Shown: one piece after another, positions 10,501 through 25,500 of the stretch | Position numbering within the stretch: the first letter of the stretch is position 1 | How the letters are laid out: every line of letters starts with the position of its first letter | Origin: Calliphora vicina | Taxonomy: Eukaryota > Arthropoda > Insecta > Diptera > Calliphoridae | Direction of reading: 5' to 3' | Assembly: GCF_958450345.1 (NCBI RefSeq) | Contig: NC_088780.1 | Coordinates: forward strand, 163,166,726 to 163,230,725 | Length of the DNA: 64,000 nt | Translations under genes and position numbers: made by a program | Notes under the pieces: generated by a model | The model's input: only the letters and a program-made list of their open reading frames with translations | What the model was told of the DNA's origin: nothing | The model's database searches: none

Positions 10501-13500
10501 AAAACCGGTTCGAATAACTGGTTTTTAGTCTTTTTTGTCAATTTAAGAAAATTTTGCGAGTCACCTTCAATATATTGTAAATCAGAGCTTGATGAACTTT
10601 CATTTAGTTATGACCAAAAAGTCAATTAAAAAGTGTTACTGCATACGGTACAACAAGGCGAATTTATTACAGGTGACGTTAAAAACCCATCTGGTTATTT
10701 TTTGCTCGATGAGTTTTATGACTTCTATATGTTAAAGTTTCTTAACATTGGTTTGTTAATTTAAATATAACATTTTTGTATTAAAATTTGTTTAAAATTA
10801 AAAAGGGGAATAGATAATTATTAAAAAGTAAAAAATATTCGATTTTGTCGAATAATTCGAGACAAAAAAACCGGTTTGTCGAATAACTCAAAAACCGTCC
10901 TTTTTCGAATAATTCGAAAACTGTTTTGACAACTCTAGTCAGAAGTATACTTTAACTTGTCTATGATAGACCTAAAGTACACTCTTAACTTGGGGCTTAC
11001 ATGATCAAGTTTTGCCTTTAAAGTTTTAATACACTCACACTTTTTTAGTAATACACTTACACTTTTAAAAATTGAAACGAATTTGCATTTAATTTCTCAT
11101 TCAAGTTTGTGTTTCAATTTTCATTCAACAAAACAGCTGATTACATTTTTTTTGCACAATTTGTACTAACATTGTTTCCAAGTTGCGTCTCAGCTTTCAA
11201 TTTTGGTAAATTTCGACAAACAGTATATGTAAAAGACTATCAAGAAAAACTTGATCGTGTGGCTGCAGGGTAAGTAAAGTCGAGTTTAATTCTCTTAATA
11301 TCTTTTGTGGTTATGTTCAAAGTTTTTTTAGTTTTGTGAGTTCTAATGAAACTAGTCAATCATTACTAGTAATATTTTGTATGAATGTTGAAAGGAAATA
11401 TGTATCGAAACGTCAAATTCCAAAATATCAATTCCAAATGCTGTCGTTTTCATTATAATTAGGTAGCAGACTACAGTCCGACAATAGCGGCAAACGGCAT
11501 TTGTAGCTGTATAGCCTGCTGTACTCAATGTGTTTCAAGCATTAAGCTTTTCTAATTCTAATTATTTTGATCGAAACTTCAGAAATATTTCGAAAAAGTT
11601 TTTAAAATATTTGCTAAAAGCTTTCAAACACATGTATTTAGTATTTAATTCCCATTTCAACGTGTACTGTTTTACAAACATTTGTAAAAAAGTTGTCATC
11701 ACTGCACATTCTTTCCAGTTGGTTTAAATTTTGTCTTTTCAACTGGATATTTTTGTTGGCTTTTTACAATTCTATTTGTTTCTTTAATAATCCCAACAAA
11801 ATGTATGCTACTTCCTTCCCCGTTTTTAAGCTTTTTTCAAATTGTTTTTGTAATGTCACAAACAAACAAAAAAAAATGACGGGTGAATAAACGTCTGTCC
11901 GCGGCCTTTCATTTCAATAGTTTTTTTTTTGTTTTTTCTCATGTCAGTACAAAAATCTATTAAAACTCAAGCATAACACACAGGCACAAACATTATATTC
12001 AGTATTTTGTCCATATGAGGACGGTCGTTTGGATGGATGGATGAATGTTCGTCGTAGGTCGGTCGCTTTAGATGGTTGATTGGTTTGCTTTGGGGCTGAC
12101 TTGTCTGTTGTTGGGTTTTAGTTAAATTGAATGAATTGCTTACATACTCTCGTAACATGCCTACTTTACAATGTTGTATACAAAAAAACTGTATTCGTAC
12201 TTACATACATACATACACTTGTTTGACTATGAGTACGTCTTTAGTTTTGTATGATTGTCAAGTCTGTCCATTTAGTCCGTCCAATACAATATGTATTGTC
12301 ATCATCATCACCACCGCCGCCGCCACTATTATTAATATTATTACTTGTATTATTATTATTGTTGGTTGCATTTTTTTTGTCGACGTTTTTTGTTGTACAT
12401 ACATACTTCTTTATTTAGCAGTAACGTGCCTAACATGCTTTAAACAAATTGACGATATAGTCATTTTTATTATTTCATTCAATCTGTCGTTTTTCTTTTC
12501 CACCCATGCCTTTAAAGTTCATCCATACTGGCATGTATACCAGGCACGTGAAATAAAAGTTATGCTTGGTACCAAGGATGAAGTAAAATTGTACTTTTTA
12601 TTGTACCATTGATCCAACTATTCGCATTACATGTTTCAATAAGTCTGTCTAATAGTAGAGTATTCCGCGCCAAAAGAACTGCTCATCTTTTGAGGTCAAG
12701 AACGAATCAAGCCAATATCGGATACTCTGTTCTGAAGTAAAGCGTATCCAAGAGAAAGCGTTCTGCTTATTTCGAAACAAATAGTAGTCAGAAGGGGCAA
12801 GATCTGGTCTATAAAGCGAGTGAAGCAAAGCTTCCCAAACACTTTTTTCATAATAGTTTTTAACATGTATTGTCAAGTGTTGTCATGATGAAATATTACG
12901 GTTTCATGTCTGACCGCATATTTTTGGCTTTTTTCGGCCCAGAATATGCTTCAAACAAATCAGTTGCGTTCGGTACATGTTCCCTGTGATGGTCTGGCCA
13001 GATTTCAGCACCTCATAATAGATAGGACCCTTTTGCTTTAACCAAAAACAGAGCATTACCTTAGCGCAATGGATATTTGGCATTGATCTCGATTCGGTTG
13101 GTTGGTCAGGCTTCACATATGGCAAGTAATAAAATATGGCGTTCAAGCAGCATTTCAGACACACAACATCGGATTTCAAGGTATCTTGATTATTGTTTGA
13201 AAAGTACCAAAAAATAGTTCCAATTTTCTTCCCTGTTGCATGTACTGACTTACACATGCATTTACAATAGCAAGTGTACGTACGGTATGTAAACGTGTCA
13301 TGAATGAAAAGATTTTCATTTCAATTTGAAATATTTTTTTTTTTTTATTTTATTTCTTTCGATTGTAAAAAAAGTACTTGTTGTTGATGTATGATGATTT
13401 TGATGGGGTTTTCTCAACTTGACAAATCTTTTCTTATGTTACTGTTATTTTATAATAAAAATATATATATTTTTTTGTACCGTAAGTTTACAAAAGAAAG

Positions 13501-16500
13501 CAAAAAATACAACAACAAAAAAATAGAGACAATAAAATAAAAAAAAAATTGAATTGAAAACTGTGTATATGTATATAAATTATTCATTGAATGCAACATT
13601 ATCACGCAAATGAAAGCGAAAGGATTCTCCTTGTCAATTTATTGCTGCACTCAATTGTTTGACATTCTCTCTGGTATTTAGCATTTCTTATTGTTGTTTT
13701 AGTTTATCACACGAAAGTGTCATAAACATACTACTAATTGTTAATATTAGCATACATAGCTACATACATATTTCATGAAAAATCCATTTTTTATTTGTTT
13801 AAGGTTTTGCTTTGCACACAAATGTCAATAGATTAATATGATTTAAATCAATACAGAAAATACAGAATTTAATGTATTGCCTTTGATTTAGAAAATATAG
13901 TTTTGTAAAGTTTTATTTTAAAATCCAGAAAAGCAAAATTACTTTAAAGCTAACTTAACCTAAATAAATAGGTGAAAAAATCATTTCCAATTATTTGGTA
14001 ATTTAAAATAATTTGTTCTATAACTCGTCAAACCAAAATATTTTAGATTCCAAAATAACACTTTTCCAAATCTTATATATAAATAGGCCACATGTTTTTT
14101 TGTGTTACATTTTTAAGTACGTTATTGTCCACCAGAAAAAAAATACTTTTTTTAGTGTCTGAGTATTTTGTTGGTTAACTCTTAATTTCTATTACTGCTT
14201 CATAGCGACGATGCATTGAACCAATTAAATAATCAATCGACTTCTTTGAAATATTTTTCCATGCCCTTAATCAGCGGTTAATCTGTTAAAGCTTCCTTCG
14301 TGGTATAATTTTGAGTCCGTAATTTGCTATCTACAATTTCCCATAGGTATTCTTAGGAATTGAGATTTGACAATTGGCCAGGCCACGTACCTCATTGGAT
14401 TGTAACCACTCGGTAACAACTCAAGAGGTGTTTTTATGGTCATCACCATACTGGAACCTCCAAATTAGGGTTATATATCCCTCAGCGTATGGATAAGATA
14501 ATAATGTTTGAAATTGATATATATCAGATTCAAGTCATAGTATCTTTTATGGTATAAATTGGACCAATACCTTCACCGCCAACCTTGACTATCTTGTGTA
14601 CTTGGGGTCCAGCATTATTCCCTTCGACCGTCTTACAAATATTCTCCATTCACTGCCTCTTAAATTGTATTTGAATTTAGCCGTTAAGAGAAAAGAATTC
14701 CATTTCTGTCTCGGCCAGTTATTGAACATTATAGTGCAATGATGATTGAATGAATGATTGAACGCTATAACAGACAATAATTTTTGCACCGAATCGTTAC
14801 ATGTGATGAACAATTAATCCATAACGTTAACCCGAAGCGAAAGAGATCGTATGTGTAGCTCGGCCAACCAGCCGAAGCGAAACCAAAGCCACATGGCGCT
14901 AAGGTAATGCTCTGTATTTGGTAGGTGGAAAAGGGTCCTCTTTCATCAATTATGAGCTGCTTAAATCTAATTCGTTCGAAACGAGAATTTGCCGAAAAAC
15001 GCGCAGGCATGAAACCGTTATATTCCATCCATTTTAACTACGGTATTAGTACGAAGTAAGAACTATGGCCTCGTCTACCTTTACTTATGTTAACCGGTAG
15101 CAAAGTATAAGTAGATCGGGACTTCGGTCACAAAGTATACAGAGATGTCAAATTTGACGTTTCAAAAATTCAAAATCATATGATAGGGCAGTTCTCTTAA
15201 AAAGGGATAGCAAATATTTTGTACTACAATATCAGTGATGTGTTAAAGCAATACGCTATACATAACGCGAATATGGTAGACAAAGTAATGCAATCAAAAC
15301 AAACAAATAAACAAAACAAAACGATGAAAAGGGCAGTTTATAAAGATAGAGACAGAGGGAAAACGAGATTATTTTCTGTCTCGCGACGCCTCTGTATACT
15401 TTGTGCTTCGGTTCTAGCCTTCCTTTATACATGATTTTCTTAGATGTCTTATATTAAAATTCACATAAACTATTTGGGAATTATTAACAACCATATTTGT
15501 TAAGTTGATGTATTGACTTTTGTAACTGCACGTCACACATGTTGGGAAGTTTTACCTCACCCGCTTTATAGTCCAGACCCTGCCCCGTCCGACTACTATA
15601 TGTTTTGATAGATGCAGAACGCTCTCTCTGGAATATGCTTCACTTCAGAACAGAGTAACCGATATTGGTTTGATTCGTTCTTGGCCTCAGAAGATGAGCA
15701 GTTATTTTGGCCAATATTTTGAATAAATTTAAAAAATTGGCTAAAAATTTTAAAAAAATCCCGCATTCGTAAAATTTTTAAATTATATGGATAGATTTTT
15801 TTGAAAAAAATGTTTTCTAAAATTTACACTCAAATTACACGCTTAAACGCACACACAATTTTCTGAAAATAAGCGAATTCTCTTTATTGTGAATAAATTT
15901 GAAAATACTCCATCGATTTTTATGATCGATATCTCATTTTGTTCCTATTACATGTGGCTTTGCGATAAAGTAATAAATCTAAACAATTTCTGCCGTTTTA
16001 AATTTTTCATGATTTTTTTAAAACAAAAAAAAAATTGGATATTTTTACATAAAAAATATATTTTTTGATTCAATTTGTTATTATAACTCCGAAACTACTG
16101 AGCCGATTAAAACGCAATACATAAACGGATTAAAGATTATGTAATTTTAAGTTTACTTCAATAATATCGGAATAACCGTTTTTGAGTTATCATAAATTAC
16201 ATATGTGGAGAAAGATTTAAAAAAATTCACAATTTCAGAAAAAAAAAAAAATTTTTAAAAATCTATCCATATCCAAAATTTTACCATTTTTGTACTAGTG
16301 GAACCACAATACATCAAAATTGTGTAGTGGTTTAGAAAGCCTGCAAAATTTTTTCGATTTTGTTGCCCTGTGTTTTTGATAAGGGGTCAATACGGAACAT
16401 TGTTTTCAAAAAGTATCTCTGGTATTGTCACTCACTGTATGTGTGTTTGTATGTAAATATGCAGATCTGTATGTATGTATAGCAAAAGTGACAGTTGTCC

Positions 16501-19500
16501 TCATTGTAAACAAATTTGGAACAATGATTAAAACATTTTTAATTTTGATCGATTTCCTTTATCATTATTACACTCATTAAGTTAAAATGACATCATTATT
16601 TTTGATAATCGATAACTCTTTGAACAATTTCTATAATATATTTAGCAATTTAAAGTGTTTTATTGTTATAAAAAATTAATCAATTTTAAATAAACAAAAT
16701 ATGAGCAATAATATACTGTCCCATGTCTTCTCGTCTATCGATTTCTCACACCTATAATTTATGATGTTAAACGTATGTTTGGCAGCAGCAGGCCTTTACA
16801 AGACATAATAATTGAAATTCTTTTGATTTTAATTTTAGTGTAATTTTTTATGTTCCCAACTCGTACATGGCCACAACAAGAAATGTAAACGTGCCTAAGT
16901 GCTTTATCCCCATTTAACAATTAACTCCTTAGTACATTTTGGTTGGTATTTTTGTTTGGCGGGTAAGAGCGCACTCTTCAAAAGGCAAAAGAAAGGGTGC
17001 CCATAATATAGGTCATATACACTTGATGCTTCTCTATTTAATTGATAAACTATTTTTAGCATTCAATCATTTAGTGTTTATATCTTTTTTTTTTCTTGTT
17101 ACTTTTGCTATTCGAAATATTTGGTATTTTCACATTCGTTTTCTTTGCTTTTTTTTTGAATTTATGTTTAAATTTTTTAAGAATTTTCTCTTAATTTTGT
17201 TGAGTTTTGAGAATTTTTGTTTTGTTTTTCATTTTAGCATGTGTTTGTTGTTTATCTACAAAATACATTTTCCTATGCTCAGGCGATCATATGAGTTAAA
17301 ATGTGAAAATTACTAAATATATAATAGTATCTAAAGAAAATATTTTCATTTCAGATAAATTTTTAATACTCTCCGATGTATGTTTATATAGTTTTTTGCC
17401 ATACTGTTTCGGTTTAGTCTATATTGTTACTTTAGTGTCTGCGGTTTTATCGCCTTGCGTTCTGTTGTTTCATTCACCTTTAGTGAAATAATATTAACGT
17501 TTCGGTTTTTCGGTGAAAAAAAAATTAAAAAAAATAATAAAATTACGTGTAAATAAAAATAAACATTATTTTTTAATTATTTTTATAAATATTTATATTA
17601 AAAAAAGAAACCATCAACCACCACACCAGCGAGTAACATAAATTGCAAGATTATGAAAAAAAGCAATTCATCACGATTTTTAAACTTTTTTGGAAACATA
17701 CGTAAGATCATTGTTATTATTTATTTATTTAAATTTTGTTGTCTTTATGGTTGTCCAAGTTATACAACGATTTAATCAGAATTTATATTGTGTATATTTT
17801 GAAAATGCCCACGCCTTTTGAAAAAATAAAACCAAAATATAAATAAGAAAACTGATGCTGAGTGTGAGTCAATTTGTGCCAGGGAAAATACTACATACAT
17901 ATTGAGAATTGCAAAACAGTAATATGTACCTGTGGATTGGTAAAAATCTAAGCACAATAAGAAAAGCGTTTAAAAAGGTCAAAACATATGAGTCTTAACT
18001 TAACTCCTTCGAGTTAGTTTCGAATGCACATATGTTTCTTAATAGTTTTTCAGGCCAATAATAGTAAATTTTTTTAGCTTGATCGAAATATATTTGAGAA
18101 ACATGACATACTACTTCCAGATAGTTTGCAATGGAGAAAAAAATTGCTCTCTAAACTACTCAGAATCATTGGAATTGATCTTATCTACAAGTTTCAATGG
18201 AGAAAAATATCTGTGACCAAAAAATATATTTTCAAAGCTGTTAGAAAGTGCAATAATGACCAAATGATTGAGAAGTAATGTTGCTGAAACGTCTAAACTA
18301 AAGGCCAGCAGGATGAAGTCAAAGCCAAAAAGAAGAAGCTTTTGAGGCCTCAAACAAACATTGAGCTGTAAAACTTGGGACATTTTCAATTATGCGATTA
18401 TGTAAAGACACTAATGTTTTGATCAGTGATCTTTGATTTCAGCAAGATCCAAAAATTCAGTATTTGTATGGCAAATTACCAAGTTGCTTAAAATTTGGAA
18501 TTTTTTGGATTTTTGTTTGACCCTCAATTCTAATTAATATATTAGGAATATCAAAGATTATTTTTTAAAAAGAAAATTTCCTCGTAACTGCTCTAGCTTA
18601 AAACTGTCATGCCCAGACGATTTTGGTGTTCTTCAACATCTTTCGAATTCCACACATTTATAAAGTGAAAACAAATTTCCTGATATTTTTAAATAAAAAC
18701 GGTTGTAGATTATGTTCAAAAAAACCCGAGAAAAATAAGTGCTCAAAAAGTGTTAATTTAGTCGGTATTTTAAACATCTGTAGATAAAATCTTTCAAAAG
18801 TGCATTTCAAAATTAAGGCAATCTGGGCGTTTTCGGCAAATGATCTCTTCAAACAAATCAGTTGCGGTCTTTACAGATTCCCTGTAATGGTCTGGTCAGA
18901 TATCAGCAGTTCATAATAGATACGACCCTTTTTGCTCACACAAAATACGGAGAATTACCTTAGCGCCATGGATATTTGGCTCTGGTGTCGATTCGGCTGG
19001 TTGGCCCGACATACGATCTCTTACGCTTCGAGTTATCGTAATGATTCCAGTTTTCATCGCAAGTAATGCTACGGTCCAAAAATCATTTTCTTTATAGCGT
19101 TCAAACATCATTTCGCAGTCGTAATTCAGCTCTGGGTGGAGAAAGAGCTCGCACGCCATTGTCATTATCGCTTATGTCATATCAGGCCGTCCCTTTTTCG
19201 GTGCCTTCGAGAGTTTTGCGGCTCACTCTCGCATTGGATAATGTTTGGCGTCGTCTAACTGTACCGCGTTACAGTTTCTTGAAGTTTGCATTGTCCACAT
19301 GCAATCGTTTTTGGTTTTCATAACCTAACTTTTTAATAAATGATTTAAAGTTCCAGCTTCCTATATGAAGATATAGGTCGGAACTAAAATCAACGTGGGA
19401 TAACCTGGCAATTTGAGAGTTTTCAACTCATTTCGGACATGCAAAATTGTCTTTCAAGGTCTCTCGGCTTCAATTCGTATAATACTCAATTTCCCTGCTT

Positions 19501-22500
19501 TTGGATGAATGCCAATAATTAAGCAATCTCTGGTTGAGCTTTACAACAATCTTCATGGAGTAATACCTCCAATTCTTGGTCTTCAAACTTTCTTCGCTGG
19601 CCTGGGCGATCTTTGTATTCCGTGTTCCACTTCTGTACCGAACGAACCATCTATCGCACATTGAACACCGAAGGAACACATTCACCATAAGCTCTAGTGT
19701 GCTTACTTTTTTCAAATTAATGAAGTAAAGCAAAACATCCCGCATATCACGCTTTGCTGGTACAAAAATCTACATTTTCAAAAGATACGCCATAAATTGA
19801 CATTACTAGTTTCAAAAAGTGGGTAGTGGGTAGGGCTAGGTTAAAAAGTGTTTTTATAAATTTCTATAGATTTAATTCGATAACATAAAAAACATTCCCT
19901 GATATAAGAATGCGAAAATTAGCCCATTGGTACAATGGTATAAGTGCTTTTGAGTTAGTTTCGTGACCTGTCAACGATTGTCTAAAGAGTGTAAATTTAA
20001 CCCTTCGTAGAACATCGCCAGGTCGCCAAGTGACAGGTCTTATTCTCATAAAGTATTAGAATTAGAAGAAGTGTTTACACCGAAGAATCTATTGGATTCG
20101 TGTTTCCATTCTTTTATAAAAGAATTATTAGGAACCTAAATATCAGAAATGTGTTTTATTACAAATTAACCTAAAAGGCAGGAAAAATATTATACAAAAA
20201 TTTTGATGATTGCGAAAAATAAATAAAATAAATATTTCCACCATAATGAACACATCACTAAAATTATTTGGAAGTTTATGTTTTATTGCTATAATTTGTT
20301 GTTGTTTGAACAAAAAAGTGCTGTGTTTATTTATTTAATAAACATTTTTATTTCGCTAAATTCTCTCGAAAAGAGAAATTAATTTATTTTTATTTTATTT
20401 TTGATATTCTCGTAAACTCTTGTGAAATTTCTATCTGCATGTTTACATATTTGGAATACCGACTGAAATTCACTCATTTCATTTAGAAAAAAATGTTTGT
20501 TGGCATACATTTTGTTTGAATTATTTTAATTTTAAAATATTTTACAAATTTTTATTTAAACAAACAAAACAAAAAAAGAAGAAGAAAGACCTAATAAACA
20601 TGATAAAATGCAAAAATAAAAATGTCTGTCGATGACATGATGCTCTCATTACTTTTCTTTTTAATTGAATACAATTCAAAACAAAAGAAATAACAAAAGC
20701 AGCAACAACAACAGTAATTGCAACTACAAAATAAACACAAACACAGAGGCACACAGTCTGTGACTGACTAAAAAAAAATACGGTTTTTTTTTGTTGTACT
20801 AAATGAAATACTAAAAAGGAAAACTGAAAAATATTATAATAAACAGTTATATTAAGATAACAACAATAATAATAAAAAAAGTATACTTTTAAATTGTTTG
20901 GTTAAAAAAAAATCTAAACAAATATTTATTTAAACCTTAATATTAATTAAATTAAATCCATATTTTATACTAGTGGGTTGATTTTAATTTAATTTAAATT
21001 CATAATTTCATTTAATAAATAAAAAAAAACAGAATTTGTTCATTAAACGTGCAACATATTTTAACGGCTACGTCATGTTTTCCCCCAAAAACAAACCAAT
21101 AAAAATAATTTCACGCATACGAACGAGTGCGAATAGAGGAAAAAAAAATTAAATAAACACCAACAACAAAAGTAAACAAAGCCGAAAATAAAATTAAAAT
21201 TTTAAATTGAATAATGCAAATGTTTAATTTTACACTAAAATGTTTGCTAAAAATAAACAACAAAATATAGTTTTTAAAGCAGTTAGATTTTTTTATTAAA
21301 TAAAAAAAAATCTATTGACTGACTTTGTTGCCAAATTAACAGAGAAAAAAAAAACAATTTAAATCAATTAAAGCTATTAACCATATTTAAACTACATTCT
21401 ACAAACACGCGATTTATTTTTTTAATTAAATTTTGAACTCATTTAATGATTTTTTTTATTAATATTAATTGAGTTATTTTAGCCAAAAAACACAAACAAT
21501 TTTGAATATTTTTTTTATAATTTTCAATATCAATCATGTTTGCCATTCAAAATTTAAGAAATGAATATAAAAAACAAATAAGAGAGATTGGAATCCTATC
21601 ACTAAGGTATACTTTAACCCTCTAAGCCGCAAGAGAGCCTCAAAGCAAGCATTACAAAACACCAATTATCTCAAAAAGTAATTATATATATTTTTTTAAA
21701 TTGAAATGTGACATTAGTTACAGATTTGTTAACATTTCCCTCGAAGGTCGAAATGCATTCTGACTTAGTTTTTGTTCTGTCAGCTATTTTGTGAGTGATG
21801 TCATAATTTTAGCACGTGAAATTTTGGGTGTGTTTTTTTTTTTAATCAAAGTTTTACTAATTTTTAGTCGCCCCATCTATTCGAAATATTTTTTATTAGT
21901 TTTTCAATAAAATCGTATCATAATTATTGTTTATTACACCTAAACCGGCAACAATGCCCTGAGGCAATCTTCACCTTTTTGCACCTGATTCCTAAACTTA
22001 ATTTGCAAATTAGTTTCTGATGGCTGTTCTGAGTTTATTGTTCGACAATTTTTTTTTCAGCTTTTTAATGTATGCAACCCGCAACGGTTAAGATAAATAT
22101 TGAAAACTAAACGAATTGTTTCCTAATTTTGACCCATTGTCTTTCCGAATTTGTATAGCGTTATTAAAGTCGCTTTAAGTTTGAATTTCGACCTCATGGA
22201 TAAGAGGATTTTGTCTATTTTTCAGAAATATATATAAAGTTTATATGAAAATATTGTTACGTTTTAACCTTTTTAAAACGCTGGTTTATTTCCTTTAAAT
22301 AAACCGGATACTTTTGATTGCAAATAAAAGCCGTTTAGTAGTTTAAAAATTGTAACAACTCTTTATTTATTTAAAGATGTACAACAACAGAATTAAGTAG
22401 TCACTCAATATTTTTTTTATACATGTTTATAAATTCTCAGAAATACAGACACTTTATAATGTACACGAATTCACTTGAAAAACACATCACTCTTTAAGGC

Positions 22501-25500
22501 ACTCAGTTGATGTTTATTCGAAAAGCGTCTCTGATAAACTCACTAACTACTACAACCTCTGAATCTATTTATAACACTGCCATCTGCATTCTAGATTTCT
22601 CTTTAACTGTCTAGAGGTCTCTAATACATACGCCATCTGTGGTGTACTTTCTACAATGTTCTTTAACTGAATTCGAATTCGAATATACGGTCGCAGCAAA
22701 CAGCGTTGCCAACTTACGATCAATGGTCAACTGAAAGCTTTTATTCAATGTTAATAATGCGCACTGATATGTTACAGTTTGCTATTACAGCACTGTTATT
22801 TGAAAGCATTAGGCTACTTTTAAATCTGCCGTTAAAATCGTTATATTTGAATTCAAGTACAATTTCGTAACAATATATAACTTTTGACAATTAAAAAATT
22901 CATGGAATACTTTTTTGAAAAATATTTTTTCTTTTTTTTTCAGTATTTTTTTTTCTTTATTGAATCTTTCTTTTTAGAAATTTACAAATAAGTATTCAAA
23001 TCTTAACCTAAACTAAAAATATAACAAAAAATGCTTTTTATTGAGTTTTTGCAAAGATAAAAATTTTTCAAATTGAAATTAAATATTTATTTACGAATAT
23101 TTTTTAATGAAATTTTACAGTTATATAGATTTTTCTATTATCAAAAAACTGGAGTAAGGTGGGTAAAAATGTTGAAAATTTAATTTTCAAATGTGAATAT
23201 CTCCTAGGTTTTTTGTAGTGGTGATGCGAATTTTCATGCATTTATTATTGGAAAATATGTGCATAAAATATGCTTTAAACAAATCTAAATATGACCTAAA
23301 AATTTAAAAAATATGCACTTATATTTTTGTGCAGAACTGTAAAATAATTAACTATGGATCGCGCAATGTTTAAAATATACACAGTAGTGTTCCCAGCAGT
23401 TAGGACTCTTTAAATTATATCGGGAATTAAATAGTTAAAGTTTTAAAATTATAATTACTCTTCTGAGAAAACGATGGATATATTAATTATAATATCTTGG
23501 TATGTATACTTGTTTAAAGGTATATTATTTACAACTTCTATCTTGCGACTTGCCATTTTAAAATCATCAATATTTTGATCGTGCTGTAAATTAGCATCCA
23601 ACCTTAATTTTCATCACGTAATAACCAAGCAGTTAAGCAAATAGTAAATGTATTATGGACAGTAATTGTCACTAATATTTGATCACTTGGCTGACTCCAA
23701 TTTATACATTTTGGGTCATTTGACACCTACATATTTGGTATTTTGAAGAGAGAAGTCAATTCGTTACTTTATACATCCCATGTAATCTAGCAATTGACTT
23801 TTAAGTGTCTCTAAATTAAATGTATTTATGTATATATGATCACAAATACTCTATAATATGGACATTTGACTACAACCATAATATGGTCATGTCATCTAAC
23901 AGGTGTAAAAATAACCATATTATGATTGAGCTGAACTCATATTTTGGTTGGATACAGTCATATCTAATGTGATCCATTTAACCATAATATGATTACGCAT
24001 GATTAAAGTATGGTTAAATAGGATCATATTATTATATTTTACCTTAAACTCCTATCATAATATGACGCTGATCGATTATGGTAATTTTTTATTTGCGTCT
24101 ATGTATTAGTTTAGAAAACTAATTTTTCTATTTTGTGACATCAAAAACATATTTCATTATAATAAGGGCTAAAAAGTGCAATTTTTATTTTCAAAAAATA
24201 AAAAATACCACAATATTAATTGTGCAAACATGTAAGTCCCCATTTTTTGTTTTTTCTTAAATAAATTTACTAAAGTATACACTCATTCTTATAAAAATGA
24301 TTTTACTTCAGATACTTTTCACTTTATCTTAAATATGAGAACTGAACCTCACGCACGCACACTCCACACCACACCACCCATACTTTCTTCTTTCCTCAAG
24401 TGCAGCTGAGAATTTATTTACTTCCTTGGTATGAGTATGAATGAGTATTTACTCACATATCATGCAGTTGATAATGCGATCAACAAAACTTTTTGATTAG
24501 ATAAAAAAAAAAACAACAAAAATAATAAAAATCTATGAATAGATGAGAAAAATATTCAAGTAAAACCTGAGACCGTAGATACTTATTGTATAAAATATGT
24601 GATTAAGTTATAAGAGATAAAACTTTCAACGTATGAAATCAATGAAATTTTATACGGTATAAAAATATATATATTTTAAAACGATTTAAATTTCTGTGTA
24701 GAATTATAATGCTGTGAGGTGAGATCAACGTGTAAGACATTTACAATGAGGGGTGACCGTTTTGTTCTACATTTAAAATGTTGCTGTAATAAAATATTAT
24801 GACAATTATTAAATAATTATGATCTTTACTACAGACGAGTATTAAATTTCAAAATTAAAAAAATAAATTCAAATCTAGATTCCAAACTTGTTTTAGATTA
24901 ATTTTTTTTTGTACAACTGCTTTATAAATGTTGGTTCAGCTGTTCATTTTGTTATTTGTTTATAAATATTATTTAATTGTTTGCTGTTTAGCACTGAATT
25001 TCTGCACTTTGGAATATCTGCATTCCATAATAATCTTCTTAAAAATCTTTATAATTATTAATAATTCCAGTAAGGAATATTATATTCAGCCCAATTATGA
25101 ATAAAAATTCCCGCTAGTTTTTTTCCATTTTCTTATTTTTAACATTGAATTTTAATAGGAAAAATGGGAAAAGGGAAAAAACTCCCGGGGAATTTTTATT
25201 CATTATTAGGCTAATTGTATTATGCAAGCATAACATCATTCTAATGAAGTTAAATTTTATGCAGATGGAATTTTTTTGTCACAAGATGTTAATCAAATTT
25301 CTAAAATGTGTGAAATTAGTTATGGTTTTCAATTAATTGATACATATTTTCTTCAAATATGTATTAAGGGTGCCCTAAAATATAATGTTATTCACAAAAA
25401 TTATATGAAATATCTCTTATTCCTGTTTTATTTGAATCTAATAAAAGTTTATAAATTTTTTATTATTCAAGTGTTCGATTAATTATCAAAATTTTCTTGG

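Noticed and set aside
12127..12612. 161-codon plus frame in intron 1
   Set aside because: It begins with an alternative start, is dominated by microsatellite-derived I/T/C/Y runs and shows no domain.
16939..17316. 125-codon plus frame rich in F and L
   Set aside because: Translation of T-rich intron DNA, with no domain.
19921..19950. tRNA-like A-box phrase 'tagcccattggtacaatgg'
   Set aside because: No matching B box GGTTCGANNCC and no cloverleaf could be found downstream; at most SINE-like debris.
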